A stretch of 8,930 nt of DNA. Origin: Desulfobacteraceae bacterium. Lineage in GTDB: Bacteria > Desulfobacterota > Desulfobacteria > Desulfobacterales > BuS5. Positions 1 to 6,572 of the stretch are shown piece after piece. The DNA is taken from NCBI GenBank assembly GCA_030642865.1, contig DAOWMW010000043.1, forward strand, positions 1-8,930, given 5' to 3'. The stretch's first letter is position 1, and every line of letters starts with the position of its first letter. A model generated the notes under the pieces. That model was given only the letters and a program-made list of their open reading frames with translations, did no database searches and had not been told where the DNA came from. The translations under genes were made by a program, and so were the position numbers.

Positions 1-1091
1 ATGCAACCAAAAAAATTATTTTTGTTAAAAAGCCGTCATATAAGCTTTCGGTTTTTAAACGTCTCAAGTCAAATGAAAAATTTTCCATTAAAGCTTTTCC
101 TGAAAACCTCGAGGGGCGTTATAACCATTTTATTGAAAAAAAATTTAATAAATGTATTCTAAAAAATTCGGGAAACGGATTTGTAATTTTTGGGGAAAAA
201 GGACGGTTAACGCGGCTTGGTGTATATTATGTTCATCTCAGTATTATATTAATGCTCTCAGGGGGACTTACTGGATCGTTTTTTGGATTTGAGGGATATG
301 TAAATATTCCTGAAGGGGGATCCGTAAATGCCGTTTCGCTAAAAAAAACTTCAGAATCTGTTGACCTTGATTTTGAAATAAAATGTGATAAATTTAGTGT
401 TTCGTTTTATGATACTGGTGCGCCAAAGGAATATAAATCCGACCTTGTTATTCTTGAAAACAAAAAGGAGGTCGTGAAAAAAGCTATTATTGTAAACGAT
501 CCATTGAGATATAAAGGGATTAATATTTTTCAATCAAACTACGGGTCCATGCCCCCTGAAAAGATTACCATTGCCATTTCTTCAGCAAGCTCGGGAATGA
601 CTTTTAATAAAGAGCTTGAAATCGGTGATATAGTTGATCTCCCGGAAGGGCTGGGTACTTTTAGCCTGCGAAAATATCTAAATTCCTACAGCTTCAGAGG
701 GCACAATATTGGAGAAACATTTTTGGGAACCCTTTCTTTAAAAGATGCTGATGAGCCTGTTAATCTTCTTCTTCCTTTAAAATATCCTAATTTCGACAAG
801 ATGAGAAAGGGGAATGTTATCCTTTCTGTCACAGACTTTAAGACATCTTACTATACAGGATTACAGGTAACAAAGGATCCTGGTGTCCCCCTTGTTTATA
901 CAGGTTTTTTATTATTAATTATTGGCTGTTATGTTACTTTTTTCATGTCGCATAAAAGTATCTGCATAGAAGTTTGCAGAAAAGGGAACAAGACTCTGGT
1001 AACAGTTGCCGGTAAATCAAATAAAAACAGACTGGGAATGAATGAATATATAAAAAAAATATCTAATCAGCTTTCTGGTCTTAAAATTTAG
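1..1091 (+). CDS. resB: Cytochrome c biogenesis protein ResB (Ccs1), 5' end cut by window edge
   Basis: ResB is the membrane partner of CcsA in System II cytochrome c maturation. It holds apocytochrome for heme attachment on the periplasmic side. The frame is open from base 3 to the TAG at 1089-1091, about 362 codons, with no start, so the N-terminal membrane segments lie outside the window. An internal ATG at 252 falls inside a transmembrane helix and is not the start. Upstream of it is the family signature G-E-K-G-R-L-T-R-L-G-V-Y-Y-V-H-L-S, leading into a helix (about 219-285) that ends GGLTGSFFGFEGYV. A large soluble domain follows, including NDPLRYKGINIFQSNYG. A last helix, PLVYTGFLLLIIGCYVTFFM (about 885-944), precedes a basic cytoplasmic tail. 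The ccsA gene follows directly. The stop codon lies at the edge of a possible repeat relic. ResB sequences vary widely, but the signature and partner gene make the call firm. Confidence 0.93.
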   Translation, partial: ATKKIIFVKKPSYKLSVFKRLKSNEKFSIKAFPENLEGRYNHFIEKKFNKCILKNSGNGFVIFGEKGRLTRLGVYYVHLSIILMLSGGLTGSFFGFEGYVNIPEGGSVNAVSLKKTSESVDLDFEIKCDKFSVSFYDTGAPKEYKSDLVILENKKEVVKKAIIVNDPLRYKGINIFQSNYGSMPPEKITIAISSASSGMTFNKELEIGDIVDLPEGLGTFSLRKYLNSYSFRGHNIGETFLGTLSLKDADEPVNLLLPLKYPNFDKMRKGNVILSVTDFKTSYYTGLQVTKDPGVPLVYTGFLLLIIGCYVTFFMSHKSICIEVCRKGNKTLVTVAGKSNKNRLGMNEYIKKISNQLSGLKI

Positions 1092-1104
1092 AGCCCGCAC
1101 AAAA
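1088..1104 (+). repeat. Possible relic of the palindromic repeat end
   Basis: The segment begins TTAGAGCC and contains CGCACAAAAATAA. That 13-base string occurs exactly in the left terminal repeat of the element at 6332-6494, at 6340-6352. A further CGCCTGG at about 1129-1135 also has a counterpart inside that element, at 6380-6386. The other end is not recognisable. The resB stop codon sits in the first bases of the match. In AT-rich DNA this could be chance, so I treat it as a weak relic only. Confidence 0.3.
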
Positions 1105-1173
1105 ATAATCATGGATTAATCAAAAAAACGCCTGGAGAAATGATCCATAGGCACTCATAATTTGGGGAAAAAC

Positions 1174-2010
1174 ATGAACAGTTCGTTAATACTGGGAATC
1201 GTTACTTTCACATATGGTATTGCTTCAGTACTATATGCATCAGCGTTAATTTTTAATAAAAACAGTATTGGAATGGCCGGACGTTTTTTGACAATCGGAG
1301 CGATTGCGGGAAACATCATCGGAATGACTTTGAGATGGATCGAGTCCTATGACCATGGAATTGGCCATGCTCCCCTTTCTAATCTTTACGAATCCCTTGT
1401 CTTTTTTGCATTGGTAACAGCAATTATATATTTAATTTTAGAAATTAAAATTAAAGATTTTATAGTTAGTGTATTTGCAAGTCCCATTGCTTTTCTTACA
1501 ATTGCTTATGCCTCTCTTTCTCCAAATATCAGTGACCGGATTCAGCCCCTTATTCCAGCGCTTAAAAGCAATTGGCTTATTGCCCATGTTTTCACCTGTT
1601 TTCTTGGTTATGCCGGATTTGCAATCGCTTTTGCTTTGAGTCTGATGTATTTTTGCAGTAATGAAAATGATTCCGGGAAAAAAGGACTATTTTCAAGGCT
1701 CCCTTCGCAATCTATAATTGATGAATTAACTCACCAGATGATTATGTTTGGCTTTCTGTTTTTGTCCATCGGTATTATTACAGGAGCTGTATGGGCAAAT
1801 TCAGCATGGGGGACTTACTGGTCATGGGATCCCAAGGAAACATGGTCTCTTATTACCTGGTTTGTTTATGCAATATTGCTCCATGCACGCCTCGTGAGAG
1901 GCTGGTACGGAAAGCGTATAGCAATTATTTCTATAATTGGTTTTTGCGCTGTTATATTTACGTATTTCGGGGTCAATTATTTGCCTGGTTTACATAGTTA
2001 TGCCTCATAA
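1174..2010 (+). CDS. ccsA: Cytochrome c biogenesis protein CcsA/ResC (heme handling, WWD domain)
   Basis: This polytopic membrane protein carries heme to the periplasmic face and, with ResB, joins it to CXXCH motifs of apocytochromes. The protein has 278 residues and several hydrophobic helices. Near the C-terminus it has the tryptophan-rich heme-binding WWD stretch, WGTYWSWDPKETWSLITWF (about 1807-1863). Conserved histidines follow in LLHARLVRGWYG and lie earlier in LIAHVFTCFLGYAGFA, as expected for axial ligands. I chose the ATG at 1174 because GGGGAA at 1164-1169 is well placed as a ribosome binding site. A TTG at 1162 would add four residues but overlaps that site. The gene follows resB by 82 bases and precedes nifU by 47, consistent with one operon. 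Length and motif are typical of the CcsA/ResC/CcsB family, whose naming varies between organisms. Confidence 0.95.
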   Translation: MNSSLILGIVTFTYGIASVLYASALIFNKNSIGMAGRFLTIGAIAGNIIGMTLRWIESYDHGIGHAPLSNLYESLVFFALVTAIIYLILEIKIKDFIVSVFASPIAFLTIAYASLSPNISDRIQPLIPALKSNWLIAHVFTCFLGYAGFAIAFALSLMYFCSNENDSGKKGLFSRLPSQSIIDELTHQMIMFGFLFLSIGIITGAVWANSAWGTYWSWDPKETWSLITWFVYAILLHARLVRGWYGKRIAIISIIGFCAVIFTYFGVNYLPGLHSYAS

Positions 2011-2045
2011 TTTCAGAGCTAATGCGCAAAAAGATTTATACGAAA

Positions 2046-2051
2046 AAGGTG
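2046..2051 (+). promoter_or_regulatory. Ribosome binding site fixing the nifU start
   Basis: AAGGTG lies six bases before the ATG at 2058. It favours that start over the in-frame ATG at 2022, which would add 12 lysine-rich residues not seen in NifU proteins. Confidence 0.7.
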
Positions 2052-2057
2052 AAATTA

Positions 2058-2906
2058 ATGTGGGAATATAATGATAAGGTAAAGGAACATTTTATGAATC
2101 CACGTAACGTGGGAGTGGTTGACAATGCCGACGGCCTTGGTGAGGTCGGCTCTGTTGCGTGCGGCGATGCTCTGAAATTAACATTTAAACTTGATGAAGA
2201 AGAAAAAATAACAGATGCCAAATTTCAGACCTTTGGCTGCGCAAGTGCCATAGCTTCTTCTTCTGCGCTAACGGAAATGATTAAAGGGCTCACCATAGAT
2301 GAGGCATTAAAGATTACAAATGATGACATTGCCAATTATCTCGGGGGGCTTCCCAGGGAGAAGATGCATTGCTCGGTTATGGGGAAAGATGCGTTGAAAA
2401 AAGCCATAGCCTATTTTCGTGGTGAGCCTTTGGCTAAAGCAGATGGAGAACTGGTTTGTAACTGTTTTGGTGTCACAGATCTTGAGATTAAAAGGGCTGT
2501 TGCTGAAAATAGAATTTCATCGGTGGAAGAGGTTACAGATTTTATCAAGGCGGGTGGAGGATGCGGTAAATGCCATGACCGGATAGAAGAATTGATCGCC
2601 CAGGTGCATAATACAGAGCCCGATGAGGTTAAAAAACCTTCACCACTGACTAATATCCAGAAAATAAGGCTCATAGAGGATGTAATAGATAAAGAGATCA
2701 GGCCTGCTTTGAAAAAAGATGGCGGGGATATCGAACTTATTGATTTTGAGGCTAATAATGTGATTGTCAAATTGCGCGGTGCATGTGCAAATTGTAAAAC
2801 TTCTCAAGTCACCTTGAAAAATCTGGTGGAAACCAAGATCCGTGAACTGGTATCACCAGAGCTTACTGTTATGGAGGATGGGAAAGATGAAAATTATATA
2901 TGCTGA
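2058..2906 (+). CDS. nifU: NifU Fe-S cluster scaffold protein, three-domain type
   Basis: NifU is a scaffold on which [2Fe-2S] and [4Fe-4S] clusters form from iron and NifS-derived sulfur. The 282 residues show all three domains. The IscU-like domain (1-125) has Cys35, Cys61 and Cys105 in VACGDA, FGCASA and HCSVMG. A central BFD-like [2Fe-2S] domain has Cys134, Cys136, Cys169 and Cys172 (CNC and CGKC). The C-terminal Nfu domain (about 200-272) has the CANC pair Cys243/Cys246. The start at 2058 gives MWEYNDKVKEHF, which matches how known NifU proteins begin, and has an AAGGTG site. From memory it is close to Azotobacter NifU along its length, with a shorter linker before the Nfu domain. No nitrogenase gene is visible, so it may be a general Fe-S assembly protein, as reported in some other anaerobes and epsilonproteobacteria. 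The last 20 bases overlap nifS. Confidence 0.96.
   Translation: MWEYNDKVKEHFMNPRNVGVVDNADGLGEVGSVACGDALKLTFKLDEEEKITDAKFQTFGCASAIASSSALTEMIKGLTIDEALKITNDDIANYLGGLPREKMHCSVMGKDALKKAIAYFRGEPLAKADGELVCNCFGVTDLEIKRAVAENRISSVEEVTDFIKAGGGCGKCHDRIEELIAQVHNTEPDEVKKPSPLTNIQKIRLIEDVIDKEIRPALKKDGGDIELIDFEANNVIVKLRGACANCKTSQVTLKNLVETKIRELVSPELTVMEDGKDENYIC
2873..2877 (+). promoter_or_regulatory. Ribosome binding site of nifS inside nifU
   Basis: GGAGG ends nine bases before the ATG at 2887 and lies within nifU coding sequence. It decides the nifS start: GTG 2842 and ATG 2878 are in frame upstream but have no suitable site. The layout implies translational coupling. Confidence 0.75.
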
Positions 2907-4050
2907 TAATAATGCGACAACTAAAGTTGACAAAGAAGTCGTGGATGCGATGCTCCCTTATTTTTCAGACTTCTATGGAAATCCTTCAAGCATGCATACA
3001 TTCGGGGGACGAGTAGCGCGGAGAATTAACGAAGCAAGGGCCAGTGTCGCGGAGATGATCAATGCCGAGCCTGAAGAGATAGTCTTTACAAGCTGTGGCT
3101 CTGAAAGTAATAACACGGCTATTATGTCAGCCATAAATTCATTTCCTGACAAGAAACATATTATAACAACAAGGGTTGAACATCCTGCAGTGAAAAGCAG
3201 GGTGGAGCATTGTACCAGAAATGGATATCGTGGGGATTTTGTCCCTGTGGATAACCTGGGCCGCCTTGATCTTGATTATCTTTATGACCATCTTGCAGAT
3301 GATACCGCCATTATAAGTGTTATGTGGGCAAATAATGAAACCGGCGTTATTTTTCCCATTGAAGAAATTGTGGATCATTTAAAAGGGAAGAAAATCATTT
3401 TTCATACAGATGCGGTGCAGGCCCCAGGAAAGGTGATTGTGGATGTTAAAAAAGTTAAGGTTGATATGCTCTCTCTTTCCGGGCACAAGCTCCATGCGCC
3501 AAAGGGAGTTGGAGCCCTTTATGTGAGAAAGGGGACAAGGTTTTCACCATTTCTTATGGGAGGGCACCAGGAAGGGGGAAGGCGTGGGGGGACGGAAAAT
3601 GTGGCATCCATAATAGGTTTTGGAAAGGCCTGTGAGCTGGCACTAAAGTATGGTGCGAAAGAAGGCGCAAAAACAGCAAAATTAAGGGACAGGCTGGAAA
3701 ACAGTATAACTGGACAAATTAAAAACGCCGTAATAAATGGAGACAGAGAAAACCGTTTGCCTGGAACCACAAATATCAGTTTCGAGTATGTGGAAGGTGA
3801 ATCTATTCTCCTCTTGATGAATGAATACGGAATTTGCGCCTCTTCCGGCTCTGCATGCACATCCGGCTCCCTTGAGCCGTCCCATGTGTTGCGTGCAATG
3901 GGGGCTCCATATACATTAGTCCATGGGTCAATCCGTTTTAGTCTTGGGAAATACAATACTGATGAGGAGGTTGACTACATAGTTGAAGTATTGCCATCCA
4001 TAATTGAACGTCTTAGAAAAATGTCTCCGTTTTGGCATGATTCCCAGTAG
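2887..4050 (+). CDS. nifS: Cysteine desulfurase NifS (PLP-dependent)
   Basis: NifS converts L-cysteine to alanine, keeping sulfur as a cysteine persulfide that it passes to NifU. The 387-residue protein is a class V-fold aminotransferase. The N-terminus YADNNATT is typical. PLP-site elements are the region around His99 (EHPAV), the WANNETG stretch, Asp175/Gln178 (HTDAVQ) and Lys201 in SGHKLHAPKG, the Schiff-base lysine. Cys324 in SSGSACTSGSLEPSHVL is the persulfide cysteine on the long class I loop. The pattern AFEY-like FEYVEGESILLL and the ending around MSPFWHDSQ resemble true NifS rather than IscS. It overlaps nifU by 20 bases, supporting co-translation and a dedicated NifU-NifS pair. Cys317, just before the active loop, is an additional cysteine whose role I cannot assign. 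No nif structural genes or IscR-type regulator are in view. Confidence 0.96.
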   Translation: MKIIYADNNATTKVDKEVVDAMLPYFSDFYGNPSSMHTFGGRVARRINEARASVAEMINAEPEEIVFTSCGSESNNTAIMSAINSFPDKKHIITTRVEHPAVKSRVEHCTRNGYRGDFVPVDNLGRLDLDYLYDHLADDTAIISVMWANNETGVIFPIEEIVDHLKGKKIIFHTDAVQAPGKVIVDVKKVKVDMLSLSGHKLHAPKGVGALYVRKGTRFSPFLMGGHQEGGRRGGTENVASIIGFGKACELALKYGAKEGAKTAKLRDRLENSITGQIKNAVINGDRENRLPGTTNISFEYVEGESILLLMNEYGICASSGSACTSGSLEPSHVLRAMGAPYTLVHGSIRFSLGKYNTDEEVDYIVEVLPSIIERLRKMSPFWHDSQ

Positions 4051-4195
4051 CATTTTGGGCACCCACAAGGGATGCCCCTACGCAATTTTGGCCATTGATG
4101 CAACACAGAAGACGGGCACAAGAACAAGTAATTCTGGGTAATTTATTTCATCCCCAATCCTAACCGCACAGTTCGATAAAATCTGCCGTGGAAAA
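4051..4195 (+). other. Spacer between nifS and methyltransferase gene
   Basis: The 145 bases hold one GC-rich hairpin near the nifS stop and no credible ORF. I see no convincing sigma-70 promoter. TAAAAT at 4177-4182 has no -35 partner and would start transcription almost at the next start codon. Confidence 0.6.
4057..4082. repeat. GC-rich REP-like hairpin after nifS
   Basis: GGGCA-CCC at 4057-4064 pairs with GGG-A-TGCCC at 4069-4077 around an ACAA loop, with one bulged A at 4072. It is followed by CTACG. The pattern of a GGGC stem ending in CCCCTACG is one I recall as a common scattered intergenic repeat in bacteria, but I cannot confirm the family. There is no T-run on either side, so it is not a standard intrinsic terminator, although it could still pause or protect the nifS transcript. 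Confidence 0.5.
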
Positions 4196-4951
4196 ATGGA
4201 AAAAAGAAAAACAAAAATCCGGCATTACACATCATTTGCCCAGGATTATGATGGCGCATTTTCATCTGATTTAAATTATTGCAGATGGTCAGCAAATTCA
4301 ATTGTAAATTTACTTGAATTAAAAAAGGATGATTTTCTTGTTGACCTTGGAGGGGGAACCGGATTTTTTTCCAGCCTTATTCATAAAAAATCCGGCCTTG
4401 ACAAGAGGGTACTATGCGTTGATACGTGCGAGAAAATGCTTGAAAAGGCAGATATGTATGATAATGTTTTTACCATGTGTGACAGCGCCTCTTCTTTTTC
4501 AGGGAAAGATGAATTAAAATATGATAAAATTTTTATAAAGGAGGCTGTACACCATTTTGAAAACAGAATCGATATCTTTTCACAAATCTATGGCCAGCTT
4601 GGTTGTCATGGAATAATTTGTATTGTAACAAGGCCTCAAACCCCTGGGTTTCCATTATTTAAATCAGCCTTAAAATCTTTTGAACAATCCCAGCCGGATT
4701 ATAATGTATTTATAACTGAACTTGAAAAAGCGGGATTTGATGTAAAGGTGCATAAAAAAGCCTATCCCTTTAAAATAAAAAAAAATCGCTGGTTTGAATT
4801 GCTAAAACAAAAATTTATGTCAAACCTGGCGCAATTTAGTGATATTGAAATTGATAATGGTTTAAAAGAGCTTGAAGAATATTATCATGATTCAGATTTT
4901 TTCTTTTTTGATGATATTTTAATCTATATTACTGGTTATAAAACAGATTAA
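4196..4951 (+). CDS. Class I SAM-dependent methyltransferase, substrate unknown
   Basis: The protein has 251 residues with a Rossmann-type SAM-binding fold. Motif I is VDLGGGTGFFSSLI (Asp50, Gly52-Gly54, Gly56). The acidic residue at the end of strand 2 is Asp76 in VLCVDTCEKML, expected to contact the ribose of SAM. A motif IV-like YDKIFIKEAVHHF follows. The N-terminal HYTSFAQDYDGAF resembles the entry helix of UbiE-like and Methyltransf_11-type enzymes. The C-terminal third is lysine- and phenylalanine-rich and not diagnostic. It has no signal peptide and should be cytoplasmic. The start has only a weak GTGGA site three bases upstream. The amidohydrolase gene follows 36 bases after its stop, so the two probably share a transcript. 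I cannot name the substrate; small metabolites, quinones and lipids are all possible. Confidence 0.85.
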   Translation: MEKRKTKIRHYTSFAQDYDGAFSSDLNYCRWSANSIVNLLELKKDDFLVDLGGGTGFFSSLIHKKSGLDKRVLCVDTCEKMLEKADMYDNVFTMCDSASSFSGKDELKYDKIFIKEAVHHFENRIDIFSQIYGQLGCHGIICIVTRPQTPGFPLFKSALKSFEQSQPDYNVFITELEKAGFDVKVHKKAYPFKIKKNRWFELLKQKFMSNLAQFSDIEIDNGLKELEEYYHDSDFFFFDDILIYITGYKTD

Positions 4952-4987
4952 AACAACAATGAATTCTATTCCAGGAGGCTATTTAAT

Positions 4988-6106
4988 ATGACAGATGACG
5001 TGCAGGAAAAAATTGAAAAACTTTATGACGAGGCTCAATCGGCGCTTGATTCAAGATATTACGCAGATGCAGAAATAATATATGCTCAGGCTTTAGAATT
5101 GCTGAAACAGGAGGATGATTCTTCAAAGGTTTCCCAATGTGAGGAAGACCTTGAAAAAATTAAAAAAGATAATGCACTTTTTGCACCTGTGCCCGCCATA
5201 GACAACCATGCTCACCCTCTGTTCAGAGCAGACTTAAAAAATAATGCCGGGTTATATATGGCTGCAAAGCATTTTAGATTAAAGGATGACGCTTTACCCA
5301 ACGGCCTTGAAGACATGCTTGAAGATATGGATAAGGCAAATGTCGAAAAAGCCCTGATCATGGGATTGGACACATCCAAATCTGACCACTGGGCTTTTAA
5401 AGAGTCGATGACTACAAATGATGAAGTTGCAAAACTGGTTGCACAATATCCTGACCGTTTTATTGGGTATGGTTCAGTGGATCCAAGACGGGAAGATGCT
5501 GTTGAGGAAGTTGAAAGGTGTATTAATGATTTAAACCTGAAAGGGCTGAAGTTTCATGCTGCTGCAGTTAGCACATATGCAAATGATGAAAAACTTTTTT
5601 ATCCGATCTATGAAAAATGTGTGGAATTAGGTGTTCCCATTCAGTCCCACTGCGGAACCACAGGGATGTATTTTACAAAATTAAAATATATGATGCCCCT
5701 TTGTTTTGATGATGTGGCTGTTGATTTTCCCACCCTGAAACTGATTCTTCTGCATTTTGGTATTGGCGGATGGCACAATCAGGCCATGTCTCTGGCCTTC
5801 AGGCATCCCAATGTTTATATTGATCTTTCCGGATCATCTCCTGCTATTATTCCTCCGGAAGTATATCTTGCGGCTGGCACTCCCTTTTATCAGGACAAAA
5901 TTCTTTTTGGAACTGACTATCCCTTTGTGGGTATGCAGTCCTGGTTCAGGACATTTAATAAGGTCAAAAGGTTTAACTGGAAACCTGAAACCATTAAAAG
6001 AGTTTTAAGAGAAAACTTTTTAAAACTCCATGATTCCCAGCCTGTATCACCTCTGGATATTTTGAGAAATGACGGGCTATCTGTTCCCCCGGATGCTGTA
6101 AGATAG
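4988..6106 (+). CDS. Amidohydrolase-2 family metal-dependent hydrolase with N-terminal TPR-like extension
   Basis: This 372-residue protein belongs to the amidohydrolase (TIM-barrel) superfamily. That family includes hydrolases and non-oxidative decarboxylases such as the ACMSD and gamma-resorcylate types. Likely metal and catalytic residues are His74 and His76 (NHAHP), Lys188/His190 (GLKFHAA), His221 (QSHCG), His256 (LLHFG) and Asp310 (FGTDYPF). The enzyme is expected in the cytoplasm because there is no signal peptide. Residues 1-60 form two or three charged helices, with a TPR-like pattern in SALDSRYYADAEIIYAQAL. This is not part of the catalytic domain, which normally starts near the HxH motif. 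A strong AGGAGG at 4973-4978 sits nine bases before the ATG. It follows the methyltransferase gene by 36 bases. The reaction cannot be read from the sequence; neither hydrolysis nor decarboxylation can be excluded. Confidence 0.87.
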   Translation: MTDDVQEKIEKLYDEAQSALDSRYYADAEIIYAQALELLKQEDDSSKVSQCEEDLEKIKKDNALFAPVPAIDNHAHPLFRADLKNNAGLYMAAKHFRLKDDALPNGLEDMLEDMDKANVEKALIMGLDTSKSDHWAFKESMTTNDEVAKLVAQYPDRFIGYGSVDPRREDAVEEVERCINDLNLKGLKFHAAAVSTYANDEKLFYPIYEKCVELGVPIQSHCGTTGMYFTKLKYMMPLCFDDVAVDFPTLKLILLHFGIGGWHNQAMSLAFRHPNVYIDLSGSSPAIIPPEVYLAAGTPFYQDKILFGTDYPFVGMQSWFRTFNKVKRFNWKPETIKRVLRENFLKLHDSQPVSPLDILRNDGLSVPPDAVR

Positions 6107-6125
6107 TCTCTTTCTGGAAAGTGAC

Positions 6126-6158
6126 GAGTATTGAGATCATCTGTTTTTTTCAATACTC
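6126..6158. other. Hairpin downstream of the amidohydrolase gene
   Basis: GAGTATTGA (6126-6134) and TCAATACTC (6150-6158) form a perfect nine-base stem, with a seven-T run in the intervening sequence rather than after the stem. It starts 19 bases after the stop codon. It may stop or stabilise the mRNA, but the missing downstream T-run argues against a classical intrinsic terminator. Confidence 0.45.
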
Positions 6159-6172
6159 ATCAAGCTGTGCGG

Positions 6173-6200
6173 TTAGCAGTTAGCTATTAGCTATTAGCTA
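6173..6200. repeat. Heptamer tandem repeat, four TTAGCTA units
   Basis: Four adjacent seven-base units are visible: TTAGCAG, then TTAGCTA three times. Each TTAGCTA unit contains the AGCT palindrome. Such short heptamer arrays tend to vary in copy number by slippage. No function is evident. Confidence 0.75.
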
Positions 6201-6331
6201 AAATGAGCACAGGATGTGTCTTTACCCATTGGGTGTTATTTCCTGCTGACGTAATGCCCTGGGTTTTCAAAATAGGGGCGGATTCCATATCCGCAGGGCA
6301 GAAATGGATTCTGCAGGGCAACCACATAGGG

Positions 6332-6494
6332 TTAGGGTTCGCACAAAAATAAATTGGCAATTTTAAGTGTTGAGGCGCCCGCCTGGCAAGGCACAAAAGT
6401 GCAGTAATATCAGGATATTCCTGCACTTTTGTAACGCAGTCAGGCAGGATGGATCGACGCTTAAAATGTTAAGTTATTTTTGAGCGAGCCCTAA
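6332..6494. mobile_element. Palindromic MITE-like element with terminal inverted repeats
   Basis: The element begins TTAGGG and ends CCCTAA. Its outer 21 bases on each side match as inverted repeats at 19 positions. The inverted symmetry continues inward: TTTTAAG at both arms, GCCTG (6381-6385) with CAGGC (6441-6445), and a perfect 12-base stem ACAAAAGTGCAG (6393-6404) with its complement at 6421-6432. AATATC/GATATT sits at the tip. It encodes no protein, so it would depend on a transposase elsewhere. A TA target duplication is possible because both ends carry TA. A second, shortened copy at 8502-8559 shows that this is a repeat family. The transposase family is unknown; a Tc1/IS630-like enzyme is only a guess from the TA ends. 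Confidence 0.75.
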
Positions 6495-6528
6495 GGTACT
6501 AATAGCACAGGTCGAAATCTTTATCTTG

Positions 6529-6568
6529 AGGTCTATAACCAGATTATATCTGAAGCTATACAAGACCT
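6529..6568. terminator. Imperfect hairpin at the end of the - strand gene group
   Basis: AGGTCT (6529-6534) pairs with AGACCT (6563-6568), and a nested CAGAT/ATCTG hairpin lies at 6540-6552. On the + strand it is followed by GTTTTTAAT, which suits a terminator for + strand transcripts. It lies just beyond the dehydrogenase stop and may also end - strand transcripts, but no T-run follows on that strand. Confidence 0.3.
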
Positions 6569-6572
6569 GTTT

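Larger units (their letters stand above)
6107..6572. other. Repeat-rich non-coding region between convergent gene groups
   Basis: The 466 bases separate the + strand amidohydrolase from the - strand dehydrogenase. They hold a hairpin (6126-6158), a heptamer tandem repeat (6173-6200), paired GCAGGGCA direct repeats (6293-6300 and 6313-6320), a small CGGAT/ATCCG hairpin (6279-6292), a palindromic MITE-like element (6332-6494) and a last hairpin (6529-6568). A 79-codon open frame on the - strand (6187-6426) crosses these repeats and has no domain signature, so I do not call it a gene. Confidence 0.7.

Noticed and set aside
1..162. Small ORF beginning ATG at base 1, about 53 codons
   Set aside because: It lies out of frame inside the clear ResB coding sequence and has no ribosome binding site in view; a shadow.
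2411..2770. Long - strand ORF of 119 codons opposite nifU
   Set aside because: It is antisense to strongly conserved NifU domains and shows serine/leucine-rich shadow composition.
4171..4182. Promoter-like TTCGATAAAAT before the methyltransferase gene
   Set aside because: No matching upstream box, and the transcript would begin only a few bases before the start codon, leaving no room for a ribosome binding site.
6327..6338. Two TAGGGT hexamers resembling telomere repeat
   Set aside because: Only two units, explained by the TTAGGG end of the palindromic element next to an ATAGGG flank; no telomere in this context.
6187..6426. 79-codon open frame on the - strand in the non-coding region
   Set aside because: It spans the heptamer repeat and half of the palindromic element, has no domain-like pattern and no credible start site.
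6332..6494. CRISPR or toxin-antitoxin small RNA interpretation of the palindromic region
   Set aside because: There is one long inverted repeat with no spaced direct repeats and no associated protein genes; a MITE-like element explains it better.
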